Shown here: positions 6,490 to 6,658 of the stretch, one piece after another | How positions within the stretch are numbered: position 1 is the stretch's first letter | Layout of the letters: each line of letters begins with the position of its first letter | Assembly (NCBI GenBank): GCA_021808875.1 | Contig: JAKBAU010000203.1 | Span: 1-6,658 of the forward strand | Direction of reading: 5' to 3' | Source: Pseudomonadota bacterium | GTDB taxonomy: Bacteria; Pseudomonadota; Alphaproteobacteria; Micropepsales; Micropepsaceae | Length of the DNA stretch: 6,658 nucleotides | Made by a program: the position numbers and the translations under genes | Notes under the pieces: model-generated | Databases searched by the model: none | What the model was told of the DNA's origin: nothing | What the model saw: only the letters and a program-made list of their open reading frames with translations

Positions 6490-6499
6490 GGGTCTCCTT

Positions 6500-6589
6500 G
6501 GATGGGTGGCCGAGTGGTTGAAGGCACCGGTCTTGAAAACCGGCGTGGCGGCGACGCCACCGTGGGTTCGAATCCCACCCCATCCACCA
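6500..6589 (+). tRNA. tRNA-Ser (anticodon UGA)
   Basis: The full cloverleaf can be drawn. The acceptor stem GGATGGG pairs with CCCATCC, and a GCC/GGC D stem follows. The anticodon stem CCGGT/ACCGG holds the loop CTTGAAA, with the TGA anticodon at 6534-6536, so it reads serine UCA codons and, through wobble, other UCN codons. The long variable arm GTGGCG/CGCCAC with loop GCGA marks a class II serine tRNA. The T arm is GTGGG-TTCGAAT-CCCAC. The CCA end is encoded (6587-6589). The discriminator base at 6586 is A, where I would expect G in most bacterial serine tRNAs. The gene stands alone, with no tRNA neighbour in view and no clear terminator before the window ends. Confidence 0.97.
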
Positions 6590-6658
6590 AGATTTCTCAT
6601 ATATATTTGATTTTATTAGACAAAATTTATTACTAGTCCAACGGTCCTATCTTTGATC
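6590..6658. other. AT-rich segment flanking tRNA-Ser
   Basis: By hand count only 18 of these 69 bases are G or C, in sharp contrast to the GC-rich sequence to the left. No hairpin followed by a T run is evident. Such a drop immediately after a tRNA 3' end can mark ordinary spacer or the edge of an integrated element; the window ends too soon to tell. Confidence 0.6.

Larger units (their letters stand above)
6118..6499. other. 382-base region without a recognised gene, between rlpA and tRNA-Ser
   Basis: I see no convincing protein gene here. The open frames that cross it are antisense to rlpA or run through the tRNA and have no recognisable domain. It holds the rlpA ribosome site and possible promoter, two similar GC-rich hairpins (6334-6356 and 6400-6418), a C-rich anti-Shine-Dalgarno-like tract (6452-6462) and the short upstream region of the tRNA. 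It may be no more than divergent promoter space, but it is longer and more structured than that requires. Confidence 0.6.

Noticed and set aside
6266..6583. 105-codon minus-strand frame beginning MGWDSNPRW
   Set aside because: Its first part is the antisense of the tRNA-Ser, a well-known false gene type, and the rest crosses hairpins and spacer with no domain.

Overview
The window looks like ordinary chromosome from an alphaproteobacterium. The evidence is a Ros/MucR regulator, the gene run rlpA - D-Ala-D-Ala carboxypeptidase - tmk - holB - tatD - MBL hydrolase, GC-rich coding sequence and a tRNA-Ser with an encoded CCA. The RlpA and HolB sequences read to me most like Rhodospirillales/Acetobacteraceae, but I cannot settle the order or genus from the sequence alone.

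Layout, left to right. Positions 40-489 (+) encode a MucR-family regulator that has lost most of the usual zinc ligands. A GC-rich stem-loop terminator follows at 513-541. From 6117 down to 610 the minus strand carries one compact six-gene cluster, transcribed right to left: rlpA (septal lytic transglycosylase), a PBP5-type D-alanyl-D-alanine carboxypeptidase, tmk (dTMP kinase), holB (DNA polymerase III delta prime), tatD (metal-dependent DNase) and a PhnP-like metallo-beta-lactamase-fold hydrolase. The last four junctions are stop/start overlaps of 1-4 bases. Positions 6118-6499 hold no convincing gene; they contain the rlpA leader, two similar GC-rich hairpins and an anti-Shine-Dalgarno-like tract. 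A tRNA-Ser(UGA) lies at 6500-6589 (+). The last 69 bases are suddenly AT-rich.

How the genes work together. RlpA and the carboxypeptidase both remodel peptidoglycan, with RlpA acting on peptide-stripped glycan at the septum. Tmk and HolB supply and polymerise DNA precursors, and TatD is a nuclease. The cluster therefore links envelope growth and division with replication, and its overlaps suggest coupled translation from a promoter upstream of rlpA.

I found no mobile element, CRISPR array, toxin-antitoxin pair, defence system or undescribed multi-gene system. The observations most worth a second look are the zinc-ligand-poor MucR finger, the tRNA-Ser/AT-rich boundary at the right edge (a possible island junction), and the structured non-coding stretch between rlpA and the tRNA.
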